Shown here one piece after another: positions 44,502 through 52,909 of a stretch of DNA of 64,000 nt; position 1 is the stretch's first letter; every line of letters begins with the position of its first letter. The DNA lies in assembly GCF_937988725.1 (NCBI RefSeq), contig NZ_CALKHS010000010.1, positions 806,001 through 870,000 of the forward strand. The letters run 5' to 3'. The position numbers and the translations under genes were made by a program. The stretch comes from an uncultured Castellaniella sp. (GTDB lineage: Bacteria > Pseudomonadota > Gammaproteobacteria > Burkholderiales > Burkholderiaceae_B). The notes below the pieces were generated by a model. That model was not told the origin of the DNA. It searched no databases and saw nothing but the letters and a program-made list of their open reading frames with translations.

Positions 44502-44909
44502 ATGATTCACCCCATCGGCAACCAACTGACGCCTGCCAGCCTGGGTCTGACCCCCGTGGCTTCCGAACGACTCGCCGGCAAGCCCGAACCCGCCATCCAG
44601 GCCACCCCCGGCGAAGACGCCCAGTCGGGCGCCTCCCGGCAGGCGGGCCAGCAGGACTCGGCGCTGAAACCCTATCCCGAACCGCCGAAATCCTCTCTGG
44701 AAAAGGCCCTGGAATCCGTCAACGAAAGCCTGAAGGCCTGGGCCACCGGCGTCCGTTTCGAGATGGACAAGGACGCCCAGCAACTGGTGATCTCCATCGT
44801 CGACAACACCAGCGGCGAGGTCATCAAGACCATCCCGTCCGAAGCCATGCTGCGCATCGCGAAAATGATCGTGCAGTTGCAAGGCGCCGGCGTGGACACC
44901 AAGGCCTGA
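44502..44909 (+). CDS. flaG: FlaG family flagellar protein
   Basis: 135 residues, disordered Pro/Ala-rich N-terminal half followed by the FlaG domain LEKALESVNESLKAWATGVRFEMDKDAQQLVISIVDNTSGEVIKTIPSEAMLRIAKMI (shown in part by VRFEMD and GEVIKTIP). FlaG proteins affect filament length and are usually next to fliD. ATG 44502 is supported by AAGGA 6 bp upstream. First gene behind the sigma-28 site. Confidence 0.9.
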   Translation: MIHPIGNQLTPASLGLTPVASERLAGKPEPAIQATPGEDAQSGASRQAGQQDSALKPYPEPPKSSLEKALESVNESLKAWATGVRFEMDKDAQQLVISIVDNTSGEVIKTIPSEAMLRIAKMIVQLQGAGVDTKA

Positions 44910-45012
44910 CCGCATTCTGGCACCAAACACTGAACTGCAACTGAATCCGCCCTCTCCCGCTGGTTTTGTCCACCACGATTCCAGCGCATAATGCTTCAAA
45001 GGAGTACCCACC

Positions 45013-46389
45013 ATGGCAACCGTCTCTTCTCTCGGCCTCTCGGGCCTGCCGCTGACCACTCTGCTCGACAGCCTGCAGAAAAACGAAAATCAGATCCTCG
45101 CCGTCATCCAGGACCGCCAGACCGCCGCCGAAGCCAAGGTCACCGCCTATGGCAAGCTGAAAGACGCCGTGGCCGCCTTCCAGAAGGCCGCCGACACCGT
45201 GGGCAAGACCGACTCCTTCGGCGCCATCGCCGCCAAGACCGGCTCGGACGCCATCTCCGTCACCACGACCAACCAGGCCATCGCCGGCCAGTACTCGGTT
45301 GACGTCACCCAGCTGGCCACCTCGCAGACCCTGGTCTACGCCGGACAGGCCGACCGCGCCGCCAGCATCGGCAGCGGCGGCACCCTGTCGGTCACCCTGG
45401 CCAATGGCGACACCAAGACGCTGGACCTGGGCGCGGACACCTCGCTCAACGGCCTGGCCAAGGCCATCAACGCCGATGCGGACATCGGCGTCAACGCCAC
45501 CGTCGTCAACGACGGCAGCGGCACCCCCTACCGCCTGCTGCTGACCAGCCGCGAAACCGGGGCGGAAAACGCCATGACCTCGATCTCCGTCGCGGGCAAC
45601 ACCGACCTGGACAACTTCCTGAAATACGCCGGGGCCGACGCCGCCAACGTCGAACAGGGCCAGGCCGCCCAGGACGCGCAGCTGTCCATCAACGGCATCG
45701 ACATCACCAGCGCCAGCAATACGATCGACAACGTCATCGACGGCGTCACCCTGACGCTGAACCAGGCCACCAACGGCACGCCCACCAGCCTGAACCTGAC
45801 GAAAGACGATTCCGTCGCCAAGACCGCCATCCAGGACTTCGTCAAGGCCTACAACACCCTGCTGGGCACCGTCAAATCCCTGACGGCCTACAATGTCGAC
45901 AGCCAGACATCGTCCGCCCTGACCGGCGACTCCGTCGCCCGTTCGGTGCAGACTCGCATGCGCGACGCCGTTTCCGGCGGCTTCGACGCGACGCAGGGCA
46001 CCAATCTGTCCCAGATCGGCATCACCACCGACCCCAAGACCGGCGAACTGAACATCGACGAAGCCAAGCTGGACAAGGCCCTGGCGGACAACGCCGAAGG
46101 CGTGAAATCGCTGTTCACCAGCGACACGGGCATCGGCAAGCGCGTCAGCGACACGGCGGACTCCTTCATCAAATCGGACGGGACCCTCACCACGGCGCAG
46201 GACGGCATGAGCCAGACCGTGGCCGACATCAAGAAGCAGTTTGAAGAAACGTCCGACCGCATCGCTCAGCGCATGGATACCTACCGCGCCCAGTTCACCC
46301 AACTGGACGCCATGGTCAGCCAGATGAATTCGCTCAGCAGTTATCTCTCGCAGCAGCTCAGCGCCCTGAACGGCGCCAAGAGCAAATAA
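45013..46389 (+). CDS. fliD: Flagellar hook-associated protein 2 (filament cap) FliD
   Basis: 458-residue secreted cap protein that folds flagellin into the growing filament. N-terminal FliD_N (SLGLSGLPLTTLLDSLQKNENQ), a middle flagellin-like region, C-terminal FliD_C (NLSQIGITTDPKTGELNIDEAKLDKAL) and a coiled-coil end (MNSLSSYLSQQLSALNGAKSK). AAAGGAG lies before the ATG. Co-directional with fliS and fliT, its chaperones. Confidence 0.96.
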   Translation: MATVSSLGLSGLPLTTLLDSLQKNENQILAVIQDRQTAAEAKVTAYGKLKDAVAAFQKAADTVGKTDSFGAIAAKTGSDAISVTTTNQAIAGQYSVDVTQLATSQTLVYAGQADRAASIGSGGTLSVTLANGDTKTLDLGADTSLNGLAKAINADADIGVNATVVNDGSGTPYRLLLTSRETGAENAMTSISVAGNTDLDNFLKYAGADAANVEQGQAAQDAQLSINGIDITSASNTIDNVIDGVTLTLNQATNGTPTSLNLTKDDSVAKTAIQDFVKAYNTLLGTVKSLTAYNVDSQTSSALTGDSVARSVQTRMRDAVSGGFDATQGTNLSQIGITTDPKTGELNIDEAKLDKALADNAEGVKSLFTSDTGIGKRVSDTADSFIKSDGTLTTAQDGMSQTVADIKKQFEETSDRIAQRMDTYRAQFTQLDAMVSQMNSLSSYLSQQLSALNGAKSK

Positions 46390-46397
46390 GACACATC

Positions 46398-46826
46398 ATG
46401 ACGTACGCGCCTCGTTCACGCACGGCCCGGGCCACGGGCTCCTACGCCACCATCGGCCTTGAAACCGAGGTGCTCAGCGCTTCTCCCGAACGGCTGATCT
46501 CGCTGCTGTTCCGGGGGGCGCTGACCTCGCTGGCGCAGGCGCGGCATCATCTGCAGAACGGCAACATCGCCGAACGCGGCAAGGCCATCTCCAAAGCCAT
46601 CGACATCGTCGATTCCGGCCTCAAGGCCGGAGTCGACACCGAACGGGGGGGCGAGATCGCCCGCCTGCTCATCGCATCCTACGAAATCATCATCCGCGAT
46701 CTCATGCAGGCCAACCTGCACGGCGACGCCGTCAAGCTCGCCTCCGCCGAAAAGCAGCTCGGCGATCTGGCCGAGGCCTGGTACACCGCCGTCGATCCGC
46801 AATTCAAAACCTCGTCCAACGGCTAA
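46398..46826 (+). CDS. fliS: Flagellin chaperone FliS
   Basis: 142-residue cytoplasmic export chaperone that binds the flagellin C-terminus and prevents early polymerisation. Four-helix bundle features: YATIGLETEVLSASPERLISLLFRGAL, then ISKAIDIVDSGLKAGVDTERGGEIARLL. Directly after fliD, 8 bp between. Confidence 0.94.
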   Translation: MTYAPRSRTARATGSYATIGLETEVLSASPERLISLLFRGALTSLAQARHHLQNGNIAERGKAISKAIDIVDSGLKAGVDTERGGEIARLLIASYEIIIRDLMQANLHGDAVKLASAEKQLGDLAEAWYTAVDPQFKTSSNG

Positions 46827-46843
46827 GCTCGGGGGCCCGGCAA

Positions 46844-47179
46844 TTGAGCACACCCAAAGAATCACTCCTGCAGCATTACCAGGCCATTGCCGACATCTCC
46901 GCGCGCATGCGGGCGATGGCGCAATCGCAGCAGTGGGACAGCCTGGTGACGCTGGGCGCCGAGTATCACCAGGCGGTCGAACGGCTGAAGCAGCTCGACC
47001 CCCTGGATGACGAGGAAAAGGCCGCCCGGCGGGAACTGCTGACCCGGATCCTGGACGACGACGCCCAGATCCGCCAACTGGTGGCGCCGGAACTCGATCG
47101 CCTCAGCCACCTGCTGGGCACGATCAAGCGCCAGCGCACCGTCCTCCAGGCGTACTACAGCACCGTACGCCCGCAATAA
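46844..47179 (+). CDS. fliT: Flagellar protein FliT-like chaperone
   Basis: 111 residues, mostly helical; LLQHYQAIADISARMRAMAQSQQWDSLVTLG is the FliT-like beginning. FliT binds FliD for export and regulates flagellar transcription in enterics. The start is a TTG at 46844 (TTG AGC ACA). Similarity to the family is low, as usual for FliT, so position in the operon carries much of the call. Confidence 0.82.
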   Translation: MSTPKESLLQHYQAIADISARMRAMAQSQQWDSLVTLGAEYHQAVERLKQLDPLDDEEKAARRELLTRILDDDAQIRQLVAPELDRLSHLLGTIKRQRTVLQAYYSTVRPQ

Positions 47180-47182
47180 GCC

Positions 47183-48493
47183 ATGAGCATCGGGGCTCCA
47201 TCCAACCTCGGCACCCTGCTCATCCAGCGCCTGGACGCGGCGCTGGGCACGACGCTGGGGCAACAAGCCAACATCGCATCGGGAGCCGGCCCCCAGGCCG
47301 TCCCCCAGCCGGGCAATCCCGAAAACCCCAGCGCCCTGCAGAATCCCGCCCGGCGCGACACCCGTGAAGCCGTCGACCAGGCCGGCGCCGAAGGGCAGCG
47401 CCGCGCCGCCGTGGGCAAGGCCAGCCGGGAAATGCAGCTGGACAACCTGCTGGGGCGCTCGACCACCTTCCAGGGCGCCACGCAATCCGCCCCCACCACG
47501 CTGGGGTACGCGGCGCGCATCATCCTGGCCCTGCTGAACCAGTTCCCGCAGGCCAATCAGACCATCCAGGGCCGCGCGCCCCTGCTCACGCCCTCCGGCC
47601 AGCCGGCGGGCAATGCCGCCCAGGCCGGCGCCGCGCCGGGCCCCGGAACCCCGGCCCTCCCTGCCGGCGCTCCGAACCAGGCCGCCAGCGCCACCCAGAT
47701 CTGGGCCCAGGTGGCGACCACTCTGAATCAGCCCGGGGCCCTGGCGGCGCGCTTCGCCCAGGCCTTGTCCCAGTCCGTCCAGGGCAGCGGCCTGTTCTAC
47801 GAATCCCACGTGGCCCAACTGGCGGCCGGCAAGACGTCCGCCCAGGCCCTGCGCCAGGAGCCCCAGGGCCAGATGGCGGGGCGCGCGCTTCCCGCCGCCC
47901 AGGCCGGCGGGCCGCCCGCCTCCCTGTCCTCGATCATCCAGCAGACCCACGCCGCCGCCGTCCAGGACCCGGGCGCGCAGAACAGCGGCGCTCCGGCGGC
48001 CCAGGCCGGCGCCAGCCATGCTGCCGCCGCATCCCAGAATCCCGCGCCGAACATGCCCATCCCGGGCATCGACCCGCAGGCCCAGTTCCTGGTGCGCCAG
48101 CAGCTGGAAGTGCTGGCCAACCAGGGTTTCATCTGGCAGGGCGAAGCCTGGCCGGGCGCCGACATGCAATGGGAAGTCCGCCGCCGCCAGCCCGACGACG
48201 GCCAGACGCCCGCCGTCGCCGAGGAACACTGGGCCACCCGCCTGAACCTGCAATTGCCCACGCTGGGCCAGGTCGAGGCCCGGCTCAGTCTGTCGGGCGA
48301 CCAGCTGGTGATGCGTCTGACGGCGCCGCAGTCGGCCGACCGATTGAGTCAATCCATCGAGCCGCTGCGTTCGCGCCTGCTGGCCCAGGGCCTGCAGGCC
48401 AGCCAGCTGTCCGTGCGGGACCGCGACCCGGAAGGCCCGGACGCGCCCATCACCGATTCGGATCCCGAAGAACATGAAGTCGCGGCCGGCTGA
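47183..48493 (+). CDS. Second FliK-like hook-length-control domain protein
   Basis: 436 residues. The N-terminal two-thirds is Ala/Gln/Pro-rich and low in complexity; the C-terminal part (about 340-420) resembles the FliK C-terminal domain: RLNLQLPTLGQVEARLSLSGDQLVMRLTA. A separate, canonical fliK lies at 54815-56035. This paralogue is 3 bp after fliT and overlaps the FlhB-like gene by 20 bp. It may set substrate switching together with that protein; this is inference. Confidence 0.75.
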   Translation: MSIGAPSNLGTLLIQRLDAALGTTLGQQANIASGAGPQAVPQPGNPENPSALQNPARRDTREAVDQAGAEGQRRAAVGKASREMQLDNLLGRSTTFQGATQSAPTTLGYAARIILALLNQFPQANQTIQGRAPLLTPSGQPAGNAAQAGAAPGPGTPALPAGAPNQAASATQIWAQVATTLNQPGALAARFAQALSQSVQGSGLFYESHVAQLAAGKTSAQALRQEPQGQMAGRALPAAQAGGPPASLSSIIQQTHAAAVQDPGAQNSGAPAAQAGASHAAAASQNPAPNMPIPGIDPQAQFLVRQQLEVLANQGFIWQGEAWPGADMQWEVRRRQPDDGQTPAVAEEHWATRLNLQLPTLGQVEARLSLSGDQLVMRLTAPQSADRLSQSIEPLRSRLLAQGLQASQLSVRDRDPEGPDAPITDSDPEEHEVAAG

Positions 48494-48773
48494 CTCCTAC
48501 CGCCCCAGCGCGGTGGCCATCACTTACGATCAGGACGATCAGGCGCCGCGCGTCGTCGCCAAGGGCTACGGCAACCTGGCGGAAACCATCATCCGGACAG
48601 CGCGCGAGCACGGCCTGTACATCCATGAGTCTCCGGAACTGGTGGGGCTCCTGATGCAGGTGGACCTGGACGCCCATATTCCGCCCAAGCTGTACGTCGC
48701 CATCGCCGAACTGCTGGCCTGGCTGTACGCCCTGGACACCGGGGGCGAAGGCGTCGTGAAGAAACCGTCCTAG
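48474..48773 (+). CDS. FlhB C-terminal-domain-like protein (export apparatus switch homologue)
   Basis: 99 residues matching only the cytoplasmic end of FlhB: AVAITYDQDDQAPRVVAKGYGNLAETIIRTAREHGL..ESPELVGLLMQVDL..IPPKLYVAIAELLAWLY. The membrane domain and the autocleavage NPTH motif are absent, so it cannot be the export gate FlhB itself. Small FlhB-like proteins of this kind are known from other bacteria beside a FliK-like gene. Overlaps that gene by 20 bp. Confidence 0.85.
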   Translation: MKSRPADSYRPSAVAITYDQDDQAPRVVAKGYGNLAETIIRTAREHGLYIHESPELVGLLMQVDLDAHIPPKLYVAIAELLAWLYALDTGGEGVVKKPS

Positions 48774-48798
48774 CGCCGCGACACGGCGGCGCCGGTCG

Positions 48799-49137
48799 TC
48801 AGACCGCCATATTGGCGATTTCCTTGTAGGCCTCGACCAGGCGATTGCGCACCTGCACCGTGGCCTGGAACGAGAGTCCGGCCTTCTGCAGGTCGATCAT
48901 GACGTTGCTGAGCGACACATTGGGGTCGCCCATCTCGAAGGCCCGCGCCTGGGCATTGGCGGCGTTCTGGGCGTGGGACACCCGGTCCAGGGTCCGCGCC
49001 AGTTCGGACGCGAAACCGCCCCCCTGATCCGCCTGAGCCACGGCCGGCTGAGCCGTCAGACCCTGGGATGCGCGCGTGACCGCCCGCATCTGGGAAAGCA
49101 GGTTTTCAACGCTGGCCAGGGCCTGGGAATTGATCAT
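48799..49137 (-). CDS. fliE: Flagellar hook-basal body complex protein FliE
   Basis: 112 residues, links the MS ring to the rod. C-terminal FliE region GDPNVSLSNVMIDLQKAGLSFQATVQVRNRLVEAYKEIANMAV is conserved. ATG 49137 (MINSQALASVENLL) is the family start. Unlike the common fliEFGHIJ order in one direction, it is transcribed away from fliF and converges on the FlhB-like gene with 25 bp between stops. Confidence 0.93.
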   Translation of the reverse strand: MINSQALASVENLLSQMRAVTRASQGLTAQPAVAQADQGGGFASELARTLDRVSHAQNAANAQARAFEMGDPNVSLSNVMIDLQKAGLSFQATVQVRNRLVEAYKEIANMAV

Positions 49138-49448
49138 GTCGGAGTCATCGAAAAAGGTTGCTGACGGATGCCGGCCCATGACGGCATGGACCCGCGTTGT
49201 ACTATACGCGCGGCATCCTGATCGCTAGGCCGCCAATAGCGGGAACAAGTCCCGGCAATTTGAGCGATTCGCGATATCAACTTAACTAAGCCCCAAAAGC
49301 GGGGCTTTTCAGGGCTTGCCCGAACCGCAATCCCCGCCATAATGGCGGCCATCCACCTTCCATACTGCCGCATCAGCATGCACATCATCCAGACCCACGG
49401 TTTCTGGCCCGGGCGCAGCCTGGCGGCCCCCTCTGTATCTCCCGCTCG
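49138..49448. other. Divergent fliE-fliF intergenic region
   Basis: 311 bp without a gene. It contains TATAGT-like -10 sequence on the minus strand near 49203-49208, an intrinsic-terminator-like hairpin at 49288-49307 and a CCGCCAT/ATGGCGG inverted repeat near 49335-49350. I could not find a sigma-28 or sigma-54 consensus. It must hold both promoters of the early flagellar genes. Confidence 0.4.
49288..49310 (+). terminator. Hairpin with T tract upstream of fliF
   Basis: AAGCCCC (49288-49294) and GGGGCTT (49301-49307), followed by TTC. It lies 139 bp upstream of the fliF ATG in the fliF direction, so it could be an attenuator if transcription starts upstream of it, or simply a barrier between divergent units. 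Confidence 0.45.
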
Positions 49449-51140
49449 ATGAACCCGATTGCCGACTGGATGAACAAAAATCCCGCCCTGGCGCGGCTGA
49501 CCGCATTGCCGCGCCCCGTGCTGCTCGGCCTGGTCGCCGCCGTCGTCGCCCTACTGGTCGTCGCCTCCATGTGGATGCGCGAACCCGATTACAAGACCTT
49601 GTTTTCCAACGTCGAATCCCGCGACGGCGGGGCCATCGTGTCGGTCCTGAACCAACGCAACATCCCCTACAAATTCGCCGACAACGGCGCCACCATCCTG
49701 GTGCCCGCCGACCAGGTCTATGCGCTGCGGCTGCAGCTGGCCGAACAGGGCCTGCCGCGCGGCGGCAGCGTGGGCTTCGAACTGCTGGACAAACCCCAGT
49801 TCGGCGCCAGCCAGTTCACCGAGCAGGTCACCTACCAGCGCGCCCTGGAAGGCGAACTCGCGCGCTCCATCGAAGCCCTGCAGCCAGTGAAATCGGCGCG
49901 GGTGCATCTCGCCATTCCCCGCCAGTCGCTGTTCGTGCGCGACCGCGAAGCCCCCACCGCCTCGGTGCTGATCACCCTGTACCCCGCCCGCAGCCTCAGC
50001 GAGGCCCAGGTCTCGGCCATCACCTGGCTGGTCTCGTCCAGCGTGCCGAAGCTCAATGCCGAGAACGTGTCCATCGTCGACCAGGACGGCCACCTGCTGT
50101 CCAAGCCGGGCGGCGAAGCCGGCATGGACAGCACCCGGCGCAACTTCGTCACCGACATCGAGCAGCGCACCTCCCAGCGCATCCTGACGCTGCTGACCCC
50201 CATCGTCGGCCAGGGCAACGTCCGCGCCCAGGTCAGCGCCGACGTCGATTTTTCCCAGCGCGAACAGACCTCCGAAGTCTACCGGCCCAACGAAACCCCG
50301 GGCACGGCGGCGGTGCGCAGCAAGCAGACCAGCGACTCCGTGCAGAACGGCGTGTCCTCGCCCGAAGGCGTGCCCGGCGCCCTGACCAACCAGCCCCCGG
50401 CCAATGCCGCCGCCCCCATCCAGACCACGCCGGCCACCCCGCCGGCCCAGGCTGGCGCCAACGGCCAGAACCCGGCCCAGCAGGGCGCCCAGGGCCAGAC
50501 CCAGCAGCAAAGCACGGTCAACGGCGTGCCCGTGCCCACGCCCGCCAGTCGGGGCTCCGCGCGCAACGACGCGACCGTCAACTACGAAGTCGATCGCACG
50601 ATCAGCCACGTCAAGAGCGAACTGGGCACGGTCCAGCGCTTGTCGGTGGCCGTCGTCGTGAACTATCGTGACAAGGACGGCAAACCCGCGCCGCTGGATC
50701 AATCCGAGATGGACAACATCAACGCCCTGGTCAAGCAGGCCATGGGCTATTCGGCCGATCGGGGCGACACCCTCAGCGTGGTGAACAGCGAATTCACCAA
50801 CCAGGAACCCGCCTTCAAGCCCTGGGAAAACCCCGCATACCAGAACCTGGCGCTGCAGATCGGCAAGGTCCTGTTGATCCTGGTGGTGCTGTTCTTCCTG
50901 TGGCGCTCGGTCGTGCGCCCCATCGTGCAAGGCTTTGCCAACGCCCAGGTCGAACGCGTCAAGAACGAAGCCCACCTGGAAACCATGCGCGAGCAGCGCC
51001 GCCAGGACGAACTGAGGGCGTCCGAAATGAACCGCTACGAGGAAAACCTGGACACCGCCCGCGAACTGGCCAAGCGCGACCCGCGCGCCGTCGCCATGGT
51101 GTTGCGATCCTGGATGGACCCCAAGAATGCCAAATCCTGA
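49449..51140 (+). CDS. fliF: Flagellar MS-ring protein FliF
   Basis: 563 residues forming the membrane ring. TM1 near 22-42 (VLLGLVAAVVALLVVASMW), periplasmic YscJ-like domains (DNGATILVPADQVYALRLQLAEQGLPRGG), low-complexity Gln/Ala/Pro loop near 300-370, and a second helix near 470-490 (IGKVLLILVVLFFLWRSVV). The extreme C-terminus, which docks FliG, is RDPRAVAMVLRSWM. Overlaps fliG by 14 bp. Confidence 0.97.
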   Translation: MNPIADWMNKNPALARLTALPRPVLLGLVAAVVALLVVASMWMREPDYKTLFSNVESRDGGAIVSVLNQRNIPYKFADNGATILVPADQVYALRLQLAEQGLPRGGSVGFELLDKPQFGASQFTEQVTYQRALEGELARSIEALQPVKSARVHLAIPRQSLFVRDREAPTASVLITLYPARSLSEAQVSAITWLVSSSVPKLNAENVSIVDQDGHLLSKPGGEAGMDSTRRNFVTDIEQRTSQRILTLLTPIVGQGNVRAQVSADVDFSQREQTSEVYRPNETPGTAAVRSKQTSDSVQNGVSSPEGVPGALTNQPPANAAAPIQTTPATPPAQAGANGQNPAQQGAQGQTQQQSTVNGVPVPTPASRGSARNDATVNYEVDRTISHVKSELGTVQRLSVAVVVNYRDKDGKPAPLDQSEMDNINALVKQAMGYSADRGDTLSVVNSEFTNQEPAFKPWENPAYQNLALQIGKVLLILVVLFFLWRSVVRPIVQGFANAQVERVKNEAHLETMREQRRQDELRASEMNRYEENLDTARELAKRDPRAVAMVLRSWMDPKNAKS

Positions 51141-52128
51141 ACCCGATCTGAACCGCTGCGCCATCCTCATGATGTCCCTGGGCGAGGATGCCGCCGCCGA
51201 AGTCTTCAAATACCTGTCCTCGCGCGAGGTCCAGCAGATCGGCTCGGCCATGGCCAATCTGAAGCAGGTCACGCGCGCCGACGTCGACCAGGTCCTGGAG
51301 GACTTCCGCCGTGAAGCGGACCAGTTCATGGCCGTCACCCTCGGATCCGACGACTACATCCGCTCGGTCCTGACCAAGGCCCTGGGCACCGATCGCGCCG
51401 CCGGCCTGATCGAGGACATCCTGGAAGCCGGCGAAGGCACGGGATCGGGCATCGACGCCCTGAACTGGCTGGAACCGTCCAACGTCGCCGAACTCATCGC
51501 CGACGAGCACCCGCAGATCATCGCGACGATCCTGGTGCACCTGGAACGCGACCGGGCCTCGGCGGTGCTGGCCCTGCTCAACGAGCGATCGCGCAACGAC
51601 GTGATGATGCGCATCGCCACCTTCGGCGGCGTGCAGCCGGCCGCCCTGCACGAACTGACCGACGTCCTGAACGAAGTCCTGTCCGGCCAGGGAGCCAAGC
51701 GCTCGAAGATGGGCGGCGTGCGCACCGCGGCCGAGATCCTGAACTTCATGAACACCACGGAAGAAGAAGCCGTGGTCAGCAGCCTGCGCGAGATCGACGC
51801 CGACCTGGCGCAGCGCATCGTGGACGAGATGTTCGTCTTCGACAACCTGGCCGACGTGGAAGATGCGGCCATCCAGCTGATCCTGAAGGAAATCGACACG
51901 GCTTCGCTGACCATCGCCCTGAAGGGCGCCAGCGAAGAGCTCTGCGCCAAGTTCTTCAAGAACATGTCCAACCGCGCCGCCGAGATTCTGCGCGACGACC
52001 TCGAAGCCCAGGGCCCGGTGCGCATGTCCCGCGTCGAAACGGAACAGAAGGCCATCCTCATGGTGGCCCGCAAGCTGGCCGACGCGGGCCAGATCAACCT
52101 GAGCATGGGCAACGATCAGTATGTCTGA
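51127..52128 (+). CDS. fliG: Flagellar motor switch protein FliG
   Basis: 333 residues, the rotor part that meets the MotA stator. N-terminal ring-binding domain (CAILMMSLGEDAAAEVFKYLSSREVQQIG), middle EHPQIIATILVHLERDRASAVL containing the EHPQ motif, and C-terminal charged torque helix near LREIDADLAQRIVDEMFVFDNL. Overlaps fliF and fliH by 14 and 8 bp. Confidence 0.97.
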   Translation: MPNPEPDLNRCAILMMSLGEDAAAEVFKYLSSREVQQIGSAMANLKQVTRADVDQVLEDFRREADQFMAVTLGSDDYIRSVLTKALGTDRAAGLIEDILEAGEGTGSGIDALNWLEPSNVAELIADEHPQIIATILVHLERDRASAVLALLNERSRNDVMMRIATFGGVQPAALHELTDVLNEVLSGQGAKRSKMGGVRTAAEILNFMNTTEEEAVVSSLREIDADLAQRIVDEMFVFDNLADVEDAAIQLILKEIDTASLTIALKGASEELCAKFFKNMSNRAAEILRDDLEAQGPVRMSRVETEQKAILMVARKLADAGQINLSMGNDQYV

Positions 52129-52909
52129 CAAGCCTTCCTCGGACCTCCAGACGCGCGCCCGCTGGCAGCGCTGGGAAATGGACTCCCTGGAATCCCTGCG
52201 GACACAGCACAAGCGCCGGGCCTCCGACAGCGAGCCGGCCCAGGCGGACGCGCTGCGCCGCCGCGCCCAGGCCCTGGCCCAGGCGCGCCAGGAAGGCCTG
52301 GAAAAAGGCTACCAGGAAGGCTACGACAAGGGCCGCGCCGAAGGCCACGCCCAGGGCCTGGAGATCGGCCGGGCCGAAGGCCATGCGGAAGGCCTGGCGG
52401 CGGGCCGCGCCGAAGGCCACGCCCAGGGCCTGGAATCCGGCCACACCGAAGGCGCCGCCCTGGTCCGGGAACAGGCTGCCCGGCTGGACGCCATGGCCCA
52501 GGCCTGCGCCGGCGCCCTGAACGAACTGGAAGCGGAAGTCGGCCAATCCCTGATCAGCCTGGCCACCCGCATCGCCGAACAGGTGCTGCGCGACCAGCTG
52601 CGGGAACACCCCGATCACATTCTCGCGGTCGTCCGCGACGTGCTGCAATCCCGGCCGGAGCCCGGCGCCCCGCTGAACCTGCGCCTGCACCCCGACGACC
52701 TGGGGCTGGTCAGCACGATGCTGCAGCAGACCCCCGACCATGCCAGCTACCGCCTGATCGCCGACGAGCGCATTACGCGGGGCGGCTGCATGGCGGAAAC
52801 CGCCCTGGGCTCCGTGGACGCGACGCTGGAAACCCGCTGGCAGCGCATCGTGTCGGCCCTGGGCCAGAAAACGGGGGCCTCGGCGGCCCACCGCCATGAC
52901 GGCCGCTGA
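52121..52909 (+). CDS. fliH: Flagellar export ATPase regulator FliH
   Basis: 262 residues, binds and restrains FliI. N-terminus has W15-x-x-W18 (ARWQRWEMDSL), like the two tryptophans of enteric FliH that anchor it to FliN/FlhA. Residues about 58-111 form a long GxxxG series (GLEKGYQEGYDKGRAEGHAQGLEIG and so on). The C-terminal half, GQSLISLATRIAEQVLRDQL to the end, resembles other FliH and type III stators. Starts within fliG and ends within fliI (14-bp overlap). Confidence 0.93.
   Translation: MSDKPSSDLQTRARWQRWEMDSLESLRTQHKRRASDSEPAQADALRRRAQALAQARQEGLEKGYQEGYDKGRAEGHAQGLEIGRAEGHAEGLAAGRAEGHAQGLESGHTEGAALVREQAARLDAMAQACAGALNELEAEVGQSLISLATRIAEQVLRDQLREHPDHILAVVRDVLQSRPEPGAPLNLRLHPDDLGLVSTMLQQTPDHASYRLIADERITRGGCMAETALGSVDATLETRWQRIVSALGQKTGASAAHRHDGR
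52330..52434. repeat. 72-bp internal repeat within fliH
   Basis: A 33-bp sequence at 52330-52362 recurs unchanged at 52402-52434, 72 bp (24 codons) apart; both encode GRAEGHAQGLE. This is part of the GxxxG helix and is likely prone to copy-number change. Confidence 0.75.

Noticed and set aside
52300..52460. CRISPR-like spaced repeat
   Set aside because: The repeats are in frame, code for the GxxxG helix of FliH and have no unique spacers of constant length.
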